The notes under the pieces are model-generated. The model searched no databases. It saw only the letters and a program-made list of their open reading frames with translations, and was not told the origin of the DNA. From Pseudopedobacter sp037968815 (lineage in GTDB: Bacteria > Bacteroidota > Bacteroidia > Sphingobacteriales > Sphingobacteriaceae): a stretch of 64,000 nt of DNA. A program made the translations under genes and the position numbers. Location: contig JBBKWF010000002.1 of NCBI GenBank assembly GCA_037968815.1, forward strand, positions 1 to 64,000. Direction: 5' to 3'. Positions within the stretch are counted from its first letter, which is position 1. Every line of letters starts with the position of its first letter. Shown here in pieces: positions 19,337 through 27,718 of this stretch.

Positions 19337-20569
19337 ATGGACGTACAAGACATTAAACAACGTTTCGGGATAATTGGAGGTTCACCTTTAATTAACCGAG
19401 CTATAGATATTGCAAGGCAGGTTGCACCAACAGATATCACGGTATTAATTACCGGTGAAAGTGGTTCGGGAAAAGAAGTTTTCTCGCACATTATCCACAA
19501 TTTAAGCGCTCGTAAGCATGGACCTTTTATCGCGGTTAACTGTGGCGCAATTCCAGAAGGAACTATTGATTCGGAGCTTTTTGGTCACGAAAAAGGAAGT
19601 TTTACTGGCGCTCATGAAGCTCGAAAAGGTTATTTTGAAGTAGTAAATGGCGGAACCATCTTTTTAGATGAAGTCGGCGAACTGCCAATTGGCACACAAG
19701 CAAGGTTATTACGTGTTTTAGAATCTGGTGAATATATTAGAGTAGGTTCATCTAAAGTACAAAAAACGGATGTAAGGGTTGTTGCTGCCACAAACGTAGA
19801 AATGTTTGAGGCCGTTAAAGCAGGTAAATTTCGTGAAGATTTATATTATCGTTTAAACACGGTTCCGTTAAAAATACCTCCGCTAAGAGATAGAAAAGAG
19901 GATATTCATGTTCTTTTCAGAAAATTTGTAGCCGATTTTTCTGATAAATATCGTTCACCTAATATTACTTTGGATGACAGTGCTGTCCAGGTTTTAATTA
20001 ACTACAACTGGCCTGGAAACGTGAGGCAATTAAGAAATATTGCTGAACAGATTGCTGTTTTGGAGAAAGAAAGACACATCAATGGGCAAACGCTGATGTC
20101 CTACATCCCTACAGACAACACCTCTAGCTTGCCAATGCGCTTAAATCAGAATAACAATAAAGAAGATTATTCTGAAAGAGACATTCTCTATAAAGTTCTT
20201 TTTGACATGAAAAAGGACATGGTTGAACTTAAAAAATTGGTGGTAGACATCATCAACCATGGCGATGGTGTTTCTAATTTCGCAGCAGACAATCCTCAGG
20301 TAATTAATGCCTTATATGAAGATTTGGATATGCCTCAAAACGATTCAACCTTAACCATTCAACAGCCAGTTAATCTTTCTCGCTCAGATAATTATCATAT
20401 TACACATGATGCAGAAGAGGTAGAAGAATCATTATCTTTGGTGGACAAAGAGGCTGACATGATTAAGAAAGCACTTAAAAAACATAAAGGGAAAAGAAAA
20501 GCCGCATCAGAAGAATTAGGGATTTCTGAACGTACTTTATACCGTAAAATAAAAGAACTAAACCTATGA
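19337..20569 (+). CDS. Sigma-54-dependent transcriptional activator without a sensor domain
   Basis: The 410-residue protein begins almost directly with the AAA+ domain: Walker A TGESGSGKE near residue 38, the sigma-54 contact loop GSFTGA (GAFTGA variant), Walker B GGTIFLDEVGELP, and GNVRQLRN. A Fis-type helix-turn-helix ends the protein (KAASEELGISERTLYRKIKE). No receiver, PAS or GAF domain precedes the AAA+ module, so activity is probably set by expression or a partner protein. A linker of about 100 residues separates the AAA+ and DNA-binding parts. It overlaps lptE by 4 nt (ATGA), indicating translational coupling. Targets cannot be read from the window. Confidence 0.9.
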   Translation: MDVQDIKQRFGIIGGSPLINRAIDIARQVAPTDITVLITGESGSGKEVFSHIIHNLSARKHGPFIAVNCGAIPEGTIDSELFGHEKGSFTGAHEARKGYFEVVNGGTIFLDEVGELPIGTQARLLRVLESGEYIRVGSSKVQKTDVRVVAATNVEMFEAVKAGKFREDLYYRLNTVPLKIPPLRDRKEDIHVLFRKFVADFSDKYRSPNITLDDSAVQVLINYNWPGNVRQLRNIAEQIAVLEKERHINGQTLMSYIPTDNTSSLPMRLNQNNNKEDYSERDILYKVLFDMKKDMVELKKLVVDIINHGDGVSNFAADNPQVINALYEDLDMPQNDSTLTIQQPVNLSRSDNYHITHDAEEVEESLSLVDKEADMIKKALKKHKGKRKAASEELGISERTLYRKIKELNL

Positions 20570-21078
20570 TAAAGAAGGCTTTTTTGCTGATTGCTTTACC
20601 GCTATTTTTATTGGCAGGCTGTGGCGTTTACTCTTTTACCGGAGGATCAATCTCTGCGGGAATGAAAACTGTTTCGGTTATCGTTTTTGAAAACACTGCC
20701 CCTTTGGTAAACCCAAACTTAAGTCAGTCTTTTACAGAATCACTTAAAGACCGTATTAGAACGCAAACCAGTTTAAGCTTTGTACGTGTAGATGGCGATG
20801 CTGATTTTAGTGGCAGAATTACTGATTACAACTTACAACCCGTTGCTATACAGGCCAACCAACAAGTAACCGCTGGTTTAACTCGTTTAAGTGTTACTGT
20901 AAATGTAAAATACACCAATAAAATAGAAGCTGATAAAAGCTTTGAGCAGTCATTCACTCGCTTTAAAGATTTTTCGACGCAGGGAAGTCCGTTCAGCAGT
21001 CAAGAAACTGCATTGGTAAAAGACATCAACCAGCAATTAACAGAGGATATTTATAATCGAGCTTTTGCCAATTGGTAG
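20566..21078 (+). CDS. lptE: LPS assembly lipoprotein LptE
   Basis: The 170-residue lipoprotein has signal and lipobox at MIKKAFLLIALPLFLLAGCG, then VYSFTGGSI. The Bacteroidota LptE family has exactly this start (CGVYSFTG). LptE plugs the LptD barrel and helps insert lipopolysaccharide into the outer membrane. The body keeps the alternating beta pattern with NPNLSQSFTESLKDRIRTQT and VTAGLTRLSVTVNVKY. Its start overlaps the previous gene by 4 nt, and the next gene follows after 47 nt. lptD is not present. Confidence 0.9.
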   Translation: MIKKAFLLIALPLFLLAGCGVYSFTGGSISAGMKTVSVIVFENTAPLVNPNLSQSFTESLKDRIRTQTSLSFVRVDGDADFSGRITDYNLQPVAIQANQQVTAGLTRLSVTVNVKYTNKIEADKSFEQSFTRFKDFSTQGSPFSSQETALVKDINQQLTEDIYNRAFANW

Positions 21079-21125
21079 GGTTTTATTAACTTCACAGGGT
21101 TTTATAACGCTAAGCAAACATCATC

Positions 21126-22919
21126 TTGGGTATCAACATTTCAGAAGCTAATCAATTTATAGGTCTTCATGCGCATCCGCAAGAGGTAAACAGCAATGAT
21201 TTAAGTCTGATTAATGGATGGATTTCAAAATATCCATACTGTCAAACGCTTCATATTTTAGCCACTACAGCTTTTAAGCAAGATCCAAAAAACGAAGATT
21301 ATCTGGCTAAAGCAGCCACTTTCACTTCTAATCGGGAGGTTTTATTTCAATTTATCAATAACATCGAGAATTTTGAAACTGATGCAATAGTTTTAGATGA
21401 ATCTGCTAATGTTGCGGATGAACTTACTGAAGTTATTGAGCCTCGTAAAGATATGGGGCAAGCATTTGGTGCAAACTTAAACTACTATAAAGTTGATGAA
21501 GCTACTGCTGAAGATGACGTTGAGGAGATAGCTGTAACGGAAGTAGAAACGCTAACAGAAGAACCAACTCAAGAAACTGAGAACGTTGAAGAGCCTATTG
21601 CTGAGGAAAATATCGAAGAAATTGCTGTTGCCGAAGTAGAAGCACAGACAGAAGAACCAATTCAGGAAACTGAAAACGTTGAAGAACCTGTCGATGAAGA
21701 AAACATTGACGAAACTGCTGTAGCAGAAATAGAAACGCTAACAGAAGAACCAACTCAAGAAACTGAGAACGTTGAAGAAGCTGTCGATGAAGAAAACATT
21801 GACGAAACTGCTGTAGCAGAAATAGAAACGCTAACAGAAGAGCCAATTCAAGAAACTGAAAATATTGAAGAGCCTGTTGCTGAGAAAAACATTGAAGAAG
21901 TAGCTGTAGCAGAAATAGAAACGCTAACAGAAGAACCAGTTCAGCAAACTGAAAACATTGAAGAGCCTTTTGCCGAGGAAAGCATCGAAGAAATTGCTGT
22001 AACGGAAGTAGAAACGCTAACAGAAGAACCAACTAAGGAAACTGAGAACGTTGAAGAAACTGTTGCTGAAGAAAACATTAAAGAAATTGCTGTAGCAGAA
22101 ATAGAAACGCTAACAGAAGAACCAACTCAGAAAACTGAGAACGTTGAAAAACCTGTTGCTGAAGAAAACATTGAAGAAATTGCTGTAACGGAAGTAGAAA
22201 CGCTAACAGAAAAGCCAACTCAGGGAACTGAAAGTATAGAAGAAAACAACGTTATAAAAGAAGATGAACTTGTTTTTGAAAGTCCAGTTGCTAGTGACTT
22301 TTTCGCATTTGCAAAAGCGGAGACACAGCCTCCTTTGACCTCTACTCCGAAGCCAGAAGAACAAAAATTAGAACAAACACCACAAGCAAAAACCAAAGAA
22401 GATGTTTCGCAATACAATGATGAAACTTTGCCTTATACCTTTTTATGGTGGTTAAATAAAACTAGAAAAGAACACGCAACAAATACGCAACCTTATATAA
22501 AAGGTACAAAGCCAGCACCAATTAAAAAAAGAAATCAGGCTGATGAAGGTTTAAATCATCAGATTGCTGAAAACATTTTTCATTTGCGTGGCGTTGATGA
22601 TATTGCTTCTACCAAGCCCGAAAACCAAACCGTACCGTTTGATTTTAGGAAGAAAGAGTTTAGCATCATCAATAAATTTATCAAAGAAGAGCCACAGATT
22701 AAACCTCCTGCGGCAAATAAAATAGATTCAGAAAACAAAGCAAAGAAAAGCTCGGAAGATGCTAATCAGGTAGTTTCAGAAACTTTAGCCAAAATTTATG
22801 TTGAACAAATGCTTTACCACAAAGCCTTAGATGTTTACAAAAAATTAAGTTTGAAATATCCAGAAAAAAGCACTTACTTTGCCAGCCAAATAAAATATTT
22901 GGAATTAAAAGTCAATTAG
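21126..22919 (+). CDS. TPR-containing protein with eight 31-residue acidic repeats
   Basis: The 597-residue protein is predicted to start at TTG 21126; no in-frame ATG lies nearby. Residues 1-110 resemble a Bacteroidota helical family next to secG (WISKYPYCQTLHILATTAF, YLAKAATFTSNREVLFQFI). Residues about 129-376 are eight copies of a 31-residue acidic unit (see 21510-22253). The last 50 residues form a TPR hairpin (AKIYVEQMLYHKALDVYKKL). The protein has no signal peptide, so it should be cytoplasmic. Function is unknown. Its position between lptE and secG suggests envelope biogenesis, but that is inference only. Confidence 0.75.
   Translation: MGINISEANQFIGLHAHPQEVNSNDLSLINGWISKYPYCQTLHILATTAFKQDPKNEDYLAKAATFTSNREVLFQFINNIENFETDAIVLDESANVADELTEVIEPRKDMGQAFGANLNYYKVDEATAEDDVEEIAVTEVETLTEEPTQETENVEEPIAEENIEEIAVAEVEAQTEEPIQETENVEEPVDEENIDETAVAEIETLTEEPTQETENVEEAVDEENIDETAVAEIETLTEEPIQETENIEEPVAEKNIEEVAVAEIETLTEEPVQQTENIEEPFAEESIEEIAVTEVETLTEEPTKETENVEETVAEENIKEIAVAEIETLTEEPTQKTENVEKPVAEENIEEIAVTEVETLTEKPTQGTESIEENNVIKEDELVFESPVASDFFAFAKAETQPPLTSTPKPEEQKLEQTPQAKTKEDVSQYNDETLPYTFLWWLNKTRKEHATNTQPYIKGTKPAPIKKRNQADEGLNHQIAENIFHLRGVDDIASTKPENQTVPFDFRKKEFSIINKFIKEEPQIKPPAANKIDSENKAKKSSEDANQVVSETLAKIYVEQMLYHKALDVYKKLSLKYPEKSTYFASQIKYLELKVN
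21510..22253 (+). repeat. Coding minisatellite: eight 93-bp repeats
   Basis: Eight head-to-tail units of exactly 93 bp start at 21510, 21603, 21696, 21789, 21882, 21975, 22068 and 22161. Each encodes a variant of EENIEEIAVAEIETLTEEP followed by TQETENVEEPVA. Units 3 and 4 are nearly identical in DNA, pointing to recent expansion. The constant length keeps the reading frame, so copy number can vary without breaking the gene. Confidence 0.92.
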
Positions 22920-22929
22920 AAAATAGATT

Positions 22930-23268
22930 ATGATAACGTTTTTAATAATATTGGGTATTTTTCTATGTATCCTTCTAGTAGGTATCATCTTAGTGCAAAA
23001 CCCTAAAGGTGGTGGTTTAACTTCTGGTTTTTCATCTTCAAATAATATTATTGGAGTAAAACGTACGGGTGATTTCTTAGAAAACGGAACTTGGGGCTTA
23101 GCTATTGCAATTATGGCTATCGCTATATTAGTAAACCTTACAGGTCCAAAAATGGGTGGAGCATCAAATACTGATTCTAAAATTCAGGAGCAAATTGATA
23201 AAACTGCAGCTCCGTCTTCATTGCCATCATTACCACAGCAAAATAACGCTGATACAACACAGAAGTAA
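22930..23268 (+). CDS. secG: Protein translocase subunit SecG
   Basis: This 112-residue protein has the SecG pattern: a first membrane helix (ITFLIILGIFLCILLVGIIL), the conserved cytoplasmic loop VQNPKGGGLTSGFSSSN, and a second helix (GLAIAIMAIAILVNL). It ends in a low-complexity tail rich in Q, P and N. SecG assists SecYEG-dependent export. It begins 11 nt after the TPR-protein stop, so the two are co-transcribed, and a terminator follows at 23287. Confidence 0.95.
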   Translation: MITFLIILGIFLCILLVGIILVQNPKGGGLTSGFSSSNNIIGVKRTGDFLENGTWGLAIAIMAIAILVNLTGPKMGGASNTDSKIQEQIDKTAAPSSLPSLPQQNNADTTQK

Positions 23269-23286
23269 AATCAACAACATATTTGA

Positions 23287-23318
23287 AAGCCCTGCAATCA
23301 TATTGCGGGGCTTTTTTA
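23287..23318 (+). terminator. Rho-independent terminator after secG
   Basis: AAGCCCTGCAA pairs with TTGCGGGGCTT (11 bp, one wobble) around a 5-nt loop, followed by a run of T. Confidence 0.85.
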
Positions 23319-23395
23319 GTTCTTAGAGTTTCTCTTGCGAAGCCAAACCACTTTCTACTCCCCACATTATTTAAGAGAATTCTCTCTTCACCACG

Positions 23396-23485
23396 TCATG
23401 TCGAGGATACGAGACACCTCACAAGCAAGATCTGCATGTTGCATCAACCACCTATTTGTGAGATGTCTTAAAATGTTCGACATGA
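23396..23485. repeat. Nested inverted repeat, REP-like
   Basis: Two nested pairs of arms are present: TCATGTCGA (23396) with TCGACATGA (23477), and AGACACCTCACAA (23412) with TTGTGAGATGTCT (23456, one mismatch), around a 31-nt loop. Related pieces (CATGTCGAACGGTCTCTGACG at about 24612) occur inside the IS110 5' region. This looks like a dispersed intergenic repeat of the genus. No coding capacity is visible. Confidence 0.55.
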
Positions 23486-23541
23486 ACTGTGTTAAAAAGC
23501 AAATATCAATTGATATTTATGCAGAATAATATTCTATTGAT

Positions 23542-24498
23542 CTAGCATGTTGCCAAATCTTCATTATAGCTCATGTTTTTCTTTGTGACCGCAAAAGCCT
23601 GTTTTATAAGTTTGTTTACCACAGCAATTAATGCCACTCGATAAGGTTTACCTTTCAGCCGTAACCTCTCGTACAAGTCTTTGCAACCTCTGTTGTGTTT
23701 TATAGCTGACTTAGCTGCCATATAAAGCGTTTTTCGAACCAGTGACATCCCCATTTTACAGATATGTGCTTTCCCTCTGACACTTTTTCCCGATTCAAAT
23801 ATCCTGGGTGAAAGACCATAATATGAAACCACCTGTTTATAGCTATCGAAATTTCTAAAACTATCAGTGGTCAACACCATTAAAGTGGCACTTTTAGGTC
23901 CGATACCGGGAATGCTTCTTAAATTTCCCATCGTACTCCCGTAGTGTTTTTCCATAAGTTCGGCCAGCTCTTTTTCTTTACATAGTATCTTCGCATCATA
24001 GTTACTTATCTCCAATTCCATCTCCTCTGCCAGAGATTTAGAAAATTTAGAAGTGTGGGAGAAAGCATGGTGTTGATTATATACAATCGACTTTCTTTTC
24101 TCCAACCCTTCTATATAAGTCCTTATCTGCTGAAGTTTCATCATCATCTCGCTGGGTGCTTTCCATAGAGAAGGTTTTTCCGTCTCGCCGTAACGGGCAA
24201 TCATCACAGCATCTTTTTTATCCGTCTTAGCCCTGGACATCCGCATTTGGCAGAACCTGCGTATTACCAAGGGGTTTACCACAGAAACAGGCATACCTTC
24301 TTCATAACAGAAGAATGCCACCGGCAGATAATAAGGTCCTGTGGCCTCCATCACTACCAGACTACTTTCTCTTATGTGAACCAGAAGTTCTTTGAAACCC
24401 TCTTTATCATTAGAGAACTTACCATTATAGATACATCTGCCATTCTCAGAAACAGCTATATCTAAAAAATCCTTTGAACAATCAATTCCTGTTACCAT
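23542..24498 (-). CDS. IS110-family transposase (DEDD / serine recombinase)
   Basis: The transposase has 318 residues and is apparently intact. The N-terminal RuvC-like DEDD domain shows D6 (GIDCSKDF), E51 (VVMEATGPYY), and D93 and D96 (KTDKKDA). The C-terminal Transposase_20 domain begins SIPGIGPKSATLMVL and includes GLSPRIFESGKS, where the Ser after Glu is the likely nucleophile. A helical region of about 100 residues lies between the two. IS110 enzymes insert a circular intermediate at sites chosen by an RNA from the element's own end. No frameshift or stop is seen, so the copy may be active. Confidence 0.93.
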   Translation of the reverse strand: MVTGIDCSKDFLDIAVSENGRCIYNGKFSNDKEGFKELLVHIRESSLVVMEATGPYYLPVAFFCYEEGMPVSVVNPLVIRRFCQMRMSRAKTDKKDAVMIARYGETEKPSLWKAPSEMMMKLQQIRTYIEGLEKRKSIVYNQHHAFSHTSKFSKSLAEEMELEISNYDAKILCKEKELAELMEKHYGSTMGNLRSIPGIGPKSATLMVLTTDSFRNFDSYKQVVSYYGLSPRIFESGKSVRGKAHICKMGMSLVRKTLYMAAKSAIKHNRGCKDLYERLRLKGKPYRVALIAVVNKLIKQAFAVTKKNMSYNEDLATC

Positions 24499-24697
24499 AT
24501 TTGTATAATCTTTAGTTTATTAGCAACTCTTATACAGCTTATCAATCGTGAAAACAGGCTTTGTGCCTAATGAACTGTCCAAGCTTGGATAAGAAGAGAG
24601 AAGGGGGCGAGCATGTCGAACGGTCTCTGACGACAAATGACGTATTATTGCCTTTTTCCTTCTCTCTGCTAATTCACAACAAAATTATATTCTGCAT
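24499..24697 (-). ncRNA. IS110 5' non-coding end, candidate bridge RNA region
   Basis: This 199-nt region upstream of the transposase start lacks an ORF but is rich in pairing. A perfect 10-bp stem, AGAGAGAAGG (24595-24604) with CCTTCTCTCT (24658-24667), encloses 53 nt. Small hairpins occur at AGGC-TTTGT-GCCT (about 24556) and CCAAGCTTGG (about 24579). IS110-group elements are known to encode a structured bridge RNA here. Which loops specify target and donor cannot be assigned by eye. Transcription would be from the minus strand. Confidence 0.5.
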
Positions 24698-25176
24698 TCG
24701 TATTGTAAAATACTTCCTAACAAACTTACGATGACGAACACTTTAAGACATTGGCCTACCTCTACCAGCGGGGACAAGTATTTGTGGCAAACAAATCATT
24801 TGTTTTTATAAAAAAACCTCAGCCTTAAACATATTCTCAAGTCCAGTTATCCATCCAGCAAAAGCACTGGCTTCCCTAGCAAATTTCGCGGCCGACAGTT
24901 TATCCAATTTGTTAATTGTTTTTAAACGGCTTTCATGCGTTCGCTTCGCTCGGGTTTGGTTTCTTTTTTCTGTAAAAAAGAAGTTGCCCTTTGCCCGGCA
25001 TAAGGGCAGGCAAGCCAGAAGTCTAAAAGCGAAAACATTCGCAAAGCCATTCCAAACATCGACATGATTCTATCGTACTAATGAAAACCTCACACATTTA
25101 TTACACAAAAAAATCAGTCAAACTAAATTGCTTTCAGTAAATTTAGAGTTCTAAGAAAAACAATTCATACAACGCC
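24698..25176. repeat. Intergenic region with repeat R2, copy 1 (24860-25030)
   Basis: Block 1 (24860-24901, with CTAGCAAATTTCGCGGCCGA) and block 2 (24961-25030, with GCCCGGCATAAGGGCAGGC) recur downstream of the next gene at 27517-27632. Here they are separated by about 60 extra nt. Block 2 begins with a hairpin TTCTTTTTT-CTGT-AAAAAAGAA. No gene is seen. The prolyl oligopeptidase promoter should lie near 25130; only a partial match, TAAATTTA, is visible. Confidence 0.65.
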
Positions 25177-27339
25177 ATGAATATCAAACCCTTGTTAAGC
25201 CTACCTTTAATCCTAGCAACACTTGCTAGTTGCAATAACAACACCCATAAAATGTCAGAGAATATTATATTACCAGCCGATTCCATCAACAATTTAGAGT
25301 ATCCAAAAACCGCAAAAGGAACAGTCAGCGATGATTATTTTGGAACAAAAGTAGAAGACCCCTACCGCTGGTTAGAAAATGATACTTCCGCAGAAACCAA
25401 AGCATGGGTAATTGCCGAAAACAAAGTCACTCAAAATTATTTGGGCCAAATTCCCTATCGCGAGGCAATGAAAGACCGCCTTTCTGAACTTTGGAATTAC
25501 GAGAAATTCTCTGCTCCATTTAAAGAAGGAAGCTATACTTATTTCTACAAAAACGATGGATTGCAAAATCAAGCTGTTTTATACCGTCAAAAAGGGGATG
25601 CAGAAGCTGAAGTTTTTTTAGATCCTAACACTTTTTCAAAAGAGGGAACTACCTTTTTAGCAGGTATAGAGTTCTCTAAAGATGGAAGTTTAGCGGCTTA
25701 CCAAATTTCAGAAGGGGGCTCAGATTGGAGAACCGTATTAATCGCAAAAACAAGCAATATCAGTTCTGTTGGCGATACTTTAAGAAACGTAAAATTCTCT
25801 GGTTTAGCTTGGCATGGCAATGATGGTTTTTACTACAGCAGTTATGACAAACCTACGGAAGGCTCACAACTATCAGGTTTGACCCAATACCACAAACTCT
25901 ACTATCACCAGTTAGGCACTCTGCAAGAAAACGACAAATTAGTTTTTGGAGGCAACCAAACTAAGCGACGATATATTGGCGCTTACCTTACTGAAGACCA
26001 AAAGTATTTGGTGATTACTGCTGCCAATGCCACTACCGGAAACGAACTTTACATTAAGGATTTGAGCCAGCCGAACAGCTATATTACAAAAGTAGTTGGC
26101 GGTTTTGATACCGAGCAAAACGTAGTTGCGAGCAAAGGCAGCAAGCTTTTCATTTACACCAATCATGAAGCCCCGAATTACCGTTTGGTAGAAGTGGATG
26201 CTAAAAACCCAGCGAAAGGCAACTGGAAAGATGTGATTCCGGAAACAGAAAACGTAATGAACATTTCTACTGCAGGAGATAAACTGTTTGCCAGTTATTT
26301 AAAAGACGCGACTTCTTTGGTAATGCAGTTTGACATGGAAGGCAAAAAAGAAAGAGAAATTGCATTACCAGGTATTGGAACAGCTTCCGGCTTTTCGGGT
26401 AAGAAGGCGGATAAAGAATTGTATTTCACTTTCACCTCCTACGTTTTCCCATCTACGGTTTTTAAATATAATATTGAAAGCGGCCAGTCAGAGATTTATA
26501 AAAAATCGGGGGTTAGTTTTGACCCTACCAAATACGAATCGAAACAAGTTTTCTACCCTTCTAAAGACGGAACCAAGATTCCGATGATTATTACCTATAA
26601 AAAAGGAATCAATTTAGATGGTAATAATCCAACGCTTTTGTACGCTTATGGCGGATTTAATATCAGCCTTACTCCAGCTTTCAGTACTTCGAACATCTTA
26701 CTGTTAGAGCAAGGCGGTGTATATACGGTAGCTAATTTGCGAGGCGGTGGTGAATATGGCGATAAATGGCATGATGCCGGTACAAAAATGCAGAAGCAAA
26801 ATGTATTTGATGACTTTATTGCTGCCGGCGAGTTTCTGATTAAAGAAAAATACACCTCAAAAGATTATTTGGCTATTGCCGGAGGTTCAAATGGCGGTTT
26901 ATTGGTTGGTGCTGTAATGACGCAACGCCCCGAGCTATTTAAGGTCGCTTTCCCGGCAGTTGGCGTTTTGGATATGTTACGCTATAACAAATTCACCGCA
27001 GGCGCTGGCTGGGCTTATGATTACGGTACAGCAGAAGATTCTAAAGAGATGTTTGAATATTTATATAAATATTCTCCGTATAGTGCATTAAAGCAAAATG
27101 TAAGTTACCCGGCTACGATGGTAACCACTGCAGATCATGATGACCGCGTAGTGCCAGCACATTCGTTTAAATTTGCTGCTCGTTTACAGGAATACCATAA
27201 AGGAAATTCTCCTGTTTTGATTCGTATTGAAACAAACGCCGGTCACGGAGCAGGAAAATCAACCGCAAAGGTAATTGAAGAACAAGCGGATAAATGGGCT
27301 TTCATGTTCCAGAATATGGGATTGAATTATGTGAAGTAA
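25177..27339 (+). CDS. Prolyl oligopeptidase family serine peptidase (S9A), lipoprotein
   Basis: This is a 720-residue enzyme. A lipoprotein signal ends LASC at about residue 19, anchoring it in the envelope. The N-terminal seven-bladed propeller begins after DPYRWLENDTSAETKAWV, a hallmark of prolyl oligopeptidases. The catalytic alpha/beta-hydrolase domain contains the nucleophile motif GGSNGGLL, the Asp in TTADHDDRVVP and the His in ETNAGHGAGKS. Such enzymes cut after proline in short peptides. It stands alone, followed by a terminator at 27361 and flanked on both sides by copies of repeat R2. Confidence 0.93.
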   Translation: MNIKPLLSLPLILATLASCNNNTHKMSENIILPADSINNLEYPKTAKGTVSDDYFGTKVEDPYRWLENDTSAETKAWVIAENKVTQNYLGQIPYREAMKDRLSELWNYEKFSAPFKEGSYTYFYKNDGLQNQAVLYRQKGDAEAEVFLDPNTFSKEGTTFLAGIEFSKDGSLAAYQISEGGSDWRTVLIAKTSNISSVGDTLRNVKFSGLAWHGNDGFYYSSYDKPTEGSQLSGLTQYHKLYYHQLGTLQENDKLVFGGNQTKRRYIGAYLTEDQKYLVITAANATTGNELYIKDLSQPNSYITKVVGGFDTEQNVVASKGSKLFIYTNHEAPNYRLVEVDAKNPAKGNWKDVIPETENVMNISTAGDKLFASYLKDATSLVMQFDMEGKKEREIALPGIGTASGFSGKKADKELYFTFTSYVFPSTVFKYNIESGQSEIYKKSGVSFDPTKYESKQVFYPSKDGTKIPMIITYKKGINLDGNNPTLLYAYGGFNISLTPAFSTSNILLLEQGGVYTVANLRGGGEYGDKWHDAGTKMQKQNVFDDFIAAGEFLIKEKYTSKDYLAIAGGSNGGLLVGAVMTQRPELFKVAFPAVGVLDMLRYNKFTAGAGWAYDYGTAEDSKEMFEYLYKYSPYSALKQNVSYPATMVTTADHDDRVVPAHSFKFAARLQEYHKGNSPVLIRIETNAGHGAGKSTAKVIEEQADKWAFMFQNMGLNYVK

Positions 27340-27360
27340 GCTCATTGATTGATAGCATGA

Positions 27361-27395
27361 AAAGACCTTTCTAATTCATGAAAGGTCTTTTTTGT
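27361..27395 (+). terminator. Rho-independent terminator after the prolyl oligopeptidase gene
   Basis: AAAAGACCTTT pairs perfectly with AAAGGTCTTTT around a 10-nt loop, followed by more T. Confidence 0.8.
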
Positions 27396-27516
27396 TATTG
27401 GTCCACTTTTCAATGGCTTACATTAGGTTGAAGGTTTTTATCATTGTTACGTCAAGTACCGACCAAAGTTGACCCTTTATTTCGCCCTTGGAATTTGCGG
27501 TACAGATAAACAAACT

Positions 27517-27632
27517 AAAAGCACTCCCTTTCCTAGCAAATTGCGCAGGCGACAGTTTTTGGGGACTTTTTTCTGCAAAAAAGTCTCTGCCACTGCCCGG
27601 CACCAAGGCAGGCAAGCCAGTGCGCAAAAGCC
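27517..27632. repeat. Repeat R2, copy 2
   Basis: This matches 24860-25030: CTAGCAAATTGCGCAGGCGA, then a hairpin GACTTTTTT-CTGC-AAAAAAGTC, then GCCCGGCACCAAGGCAGGC and AAGCCAG. The hairpin stem differs from copy 1 by paired changes (TTC/GAA versus GAC/GTC), so base pairing is kept. Both copies have the same orientation. The short open frames here are shadows of the repeat. Confidence 0.65.
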
Positions 27633-27718
27633 AATATTTCGATTGGAAAAGCAACAACGCAAAACAACTTAAAGGCAACTCAAATAAAAACTCTTAGATT
27701 TATCCCTAAATTCAAAAC

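Larger units (their letters stand above)
23519..24697 (-). mobile_element. IS110-family insertion sequence (about 1.18 kb)
   Basis: The element holds one transposase gene on the minus strand and is bounded by short inverted ends, ATGCAGAATA (23519-23528) and TATTCTGCAT (24688-24697). The 3' non-coding part is only 23 nt, while the 5' part is about 199 nt. A long 5' end is the layout of the IS110 group, whose bridge RNA is encoded there. An 18-bp palindrome, AAATATCAATTGATATTT (23501-23518), abuts the right end and may be part of the target. Boundaries are inferred from the inverted ends and not from an empty site. Confidence 0.7.

Noticed and set aside
21595..22032. Leu/Gln-rich frame on the minus strand
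   Set aside because: It is the antisense reading of the acidic coding repeats.
21510..22253. CRISPR-like array
   Set aside because: The 93-bp units are contiguous without spacers and keep one open reading frame.
23283..23529. Short ORFs between secG and the IS110 element
   Set aside because: They cover the secG terminator and the nested inverted repeat, so they are unlikely to be coding.
27418..27697. Several short ORFs downstream of the prolyl oligopeptidase gene
   Set aside because: They overlap each other on both strands within repeat R2 and show no protein-like pattern.
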